Origin: Comamonadaceae bacterium
GTDB taxonomy: Bacteria; Pseudomonadota; Gammaproteobacteria; Burkholderiales; Rhodocyclaceae
Reading direction: 5' to 3'
Assembly: GCA_029255645.1 (NCBI GenBank)
Contig: JANLJE010000012.1
Location: 27,338 to 91,337 of the forward strand
Length of the DNA: 64,000 bases
Part shown: positions 62,794 to 64,000 of the stretch, in pieces
Position numbering within the stretch: the first letter of the stretch is position 1
How the letters are laid out: each line of letters opens with the position of its first letter
Notes under the pieces: model-generated
The model's database searches: none
Told to the model about the DNA's origin: nothing
What the model saw: the letters and a program-made list of their open reading frames with translations, nothing else
Made by a program: the position numbers and the translations under genes

Positions 62794-63795
62794 ATGCGAC
62801 CCCTGAAGATCGCCCTGCCGGCGCGGCGGCTCGGTTTACTGCTGCCCATGCTGCTCGCCCTGGCCGCCAGCCTGCCGCTCCAGGCCGACCCCTTGGCCGC
62901 CCCGAACGCCACCCCGAACGTCACCCCGAACGTCACCCCGAACGTCACCCCGAACGTCACCCCGAACGTCACCCCGATCGCGCTCCGGGACGATACGGGC
63001 CGGGAAATCCGCCTCGCCGCCCCGGCCCGGCGCATCGTCAGCCTCGCCCCGCACGTCACGGAAAACCTCTACGCCGCCGGCGCCGGCCCGGCCCTGGTGG
63101 GCGCCGTGGATTACAGCGACTACCCCCCGGCCGCAAAGCGCTTACCCCGGGTGGGGGGCTACAACCGCCTCGACCTCGAAGCCATCCTGAAACTCGCGCC
63201 CGACCTGGTGATCGCCTGGGAGAGCGGCAATGCCCCGGCCCAGGTGGACAAGCTGCGCGCCCTCGGCGTCCCCGTCTTCGTCACCCAGCCCAACACCATG
63301 GACGACGTGGCCCGGCAACTAGAGCAGTTCGGCCGCCTGGCCGGCAGCGAAACAACGGCCCGGGCCGCGGCTGCCGCCTTGCGCCAGCGCCTCACCCGGC
63401 TCAAGGCCGACTACCAGCAGCGTCCCAAGGTGAAAGTCTTCTACCAGATCTGGAAGGAACCCCTGATGACCGTGGGCAGGCCCCAGATCATCAGCCGCGC
63501 CATCGACCTTTGCGGCGGCGAGAACATCTTTGGCCACCTCGACCAGATGGCCCCCACGGTGAGCCTGGAGGCGGTGCTGGCCGCCAACCCGGAAGCCATC
63601 GTCGCCACCGGCATGGGCGAGGCCCGGCCGGAATGGCTGGACGACTGGAAACGCTGGCCCCGGCTTTTGGCCGTGCAGCGCGGCAACCTGTTCCACATCG
63701 CCCCGGACATCATGCAGCGCCACACGCCGCGCCTCCTCGATGGCACCGAAGCCCTCTGCCGGGCCCTGGAAACCGCCCGAAAGCACCGCCCCTGA
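62794..63795 (+). CDS. BtuF-like cobalamin ABC transporter substrate-binding protein
   Basis: Signal peptide; ARRIVSLAPHVTENLYAAGAGPALVGAVDYSDYPPAAKRLPRVGGYNRLDLEAILKLAPDLVIAW. Confidence 0.9.
   Translation: MRPLKIALPARRLGLLLPMLLALAASLPLQADPLAAPNATPNVTPNVTPNVTPNVTPNVTPIALRDDTGREIRLAAPARRIVSLAPHVTENLYAAGAGPALVGAVDYSDYPPAAKRLPRVGGYNRLDLEAILKLAPDLVIAWESGNAPAQVDKLRALGVPVFVTQPNTMDDVARQLEQFGRLAGSETTARAAAAALRQRLTRLKADYQQRPKVKVFYQIWKEPLMTVGRPQIISRAIDLCGGENIFGHLDQMAPTVSLEAVLAANPEAIVATGMGEARPEWLDDWKRWPRLLAVQRGNLFHIAPDIMQRHTPRLLDGTEALCRALETARKHRP
62899..62982 (+). repeat. 5 exact copies of 12 bp ACCCCGAACGTC plus degenerate flanking copies, in frame
   Basis: Encodes APNA(TPNV)5TPIA after the signal peptide of the BtuF-like protein. 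Confidence 0.96.
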
Positions 63796-63930
63796 AGGCG
63801 GATCGCCGGGCTTGCAGACTTGCAAAAGAAATTCCTGAGCGATCCGGGCGAAGGGGGCGGAGCCAGCCAGACGGTGCGGCTGGCAGCCCGGCCCAGTTCG
63901 TACCTGCCCGGCTTGCGCGGGGCTTGGCCA

Positions 63931-64000
63931 GGATCAGCCCAGGATTCAGCCCAGGATTCAGCCCAGGATTCAGCCCAGGATTCAGCCCAGGATTCAGCCC
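63931..64000. repeat. 5 exact copies of 12 bp AGGATTCAGCCC plus one degenerate copy; array runs off the window end
   Basis: Exact units 63941-63952, 63953-63964, 63965-63976, 63977-63988, 63989-64000. Confidence 0.97.

Overview
The window is a GC-rich proteobacterial chromosome segment, probably betaproteobacterial and Rhodocyclales-like (inferred from protein types and gene order; not checked by search). It is mostly housekeeping: recA-recX-lptB-rpoN-hpf-ptsN-hprK, thiS-thiG-trmB, maf-rlmH-rsfS-nadD, argS, ubiB, serC, rng, rdgC, fbp-prk, bluB, and a cobalamin cluster cobQ / cbiB-cobD-btuF-like. Signalling genes include an HD-GYP response regulator, a multi-PAS GGDEF protein and a large hybrid kinase. 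I saw no rRNA, tRNA, CRISPR array, prophage or transposase. The points most worth following up are: (1) a membrane-anchored protein fusing a TRAP/DctP-type and an ABC/branched-chain-type substrate-binding domain, overlapping by 4 bp a hybrid histidine kinase, with no transporter subunits nearby; (2) an unusual density of 6-21 bp tandem repeats, several spanning stop or start codons, with two loci about 50 kb apart sharing nearly the same AGG(G/A)TTCAGCC motif; (3) a pilA with a close match to a sigma-54 promoter, followed by a GT-C-like membrane protein with a TPR-like tail and a polyprenol-phosphate-sugar-synthase-like GT2, a candidate pilin glycosylation module; (4) a Uma2-family pseudogene with two in-frame stops; (5) a TPR/ATP-grasp-like orphan. 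Domain and family calls come from reading sequence motifs only, without database searches.
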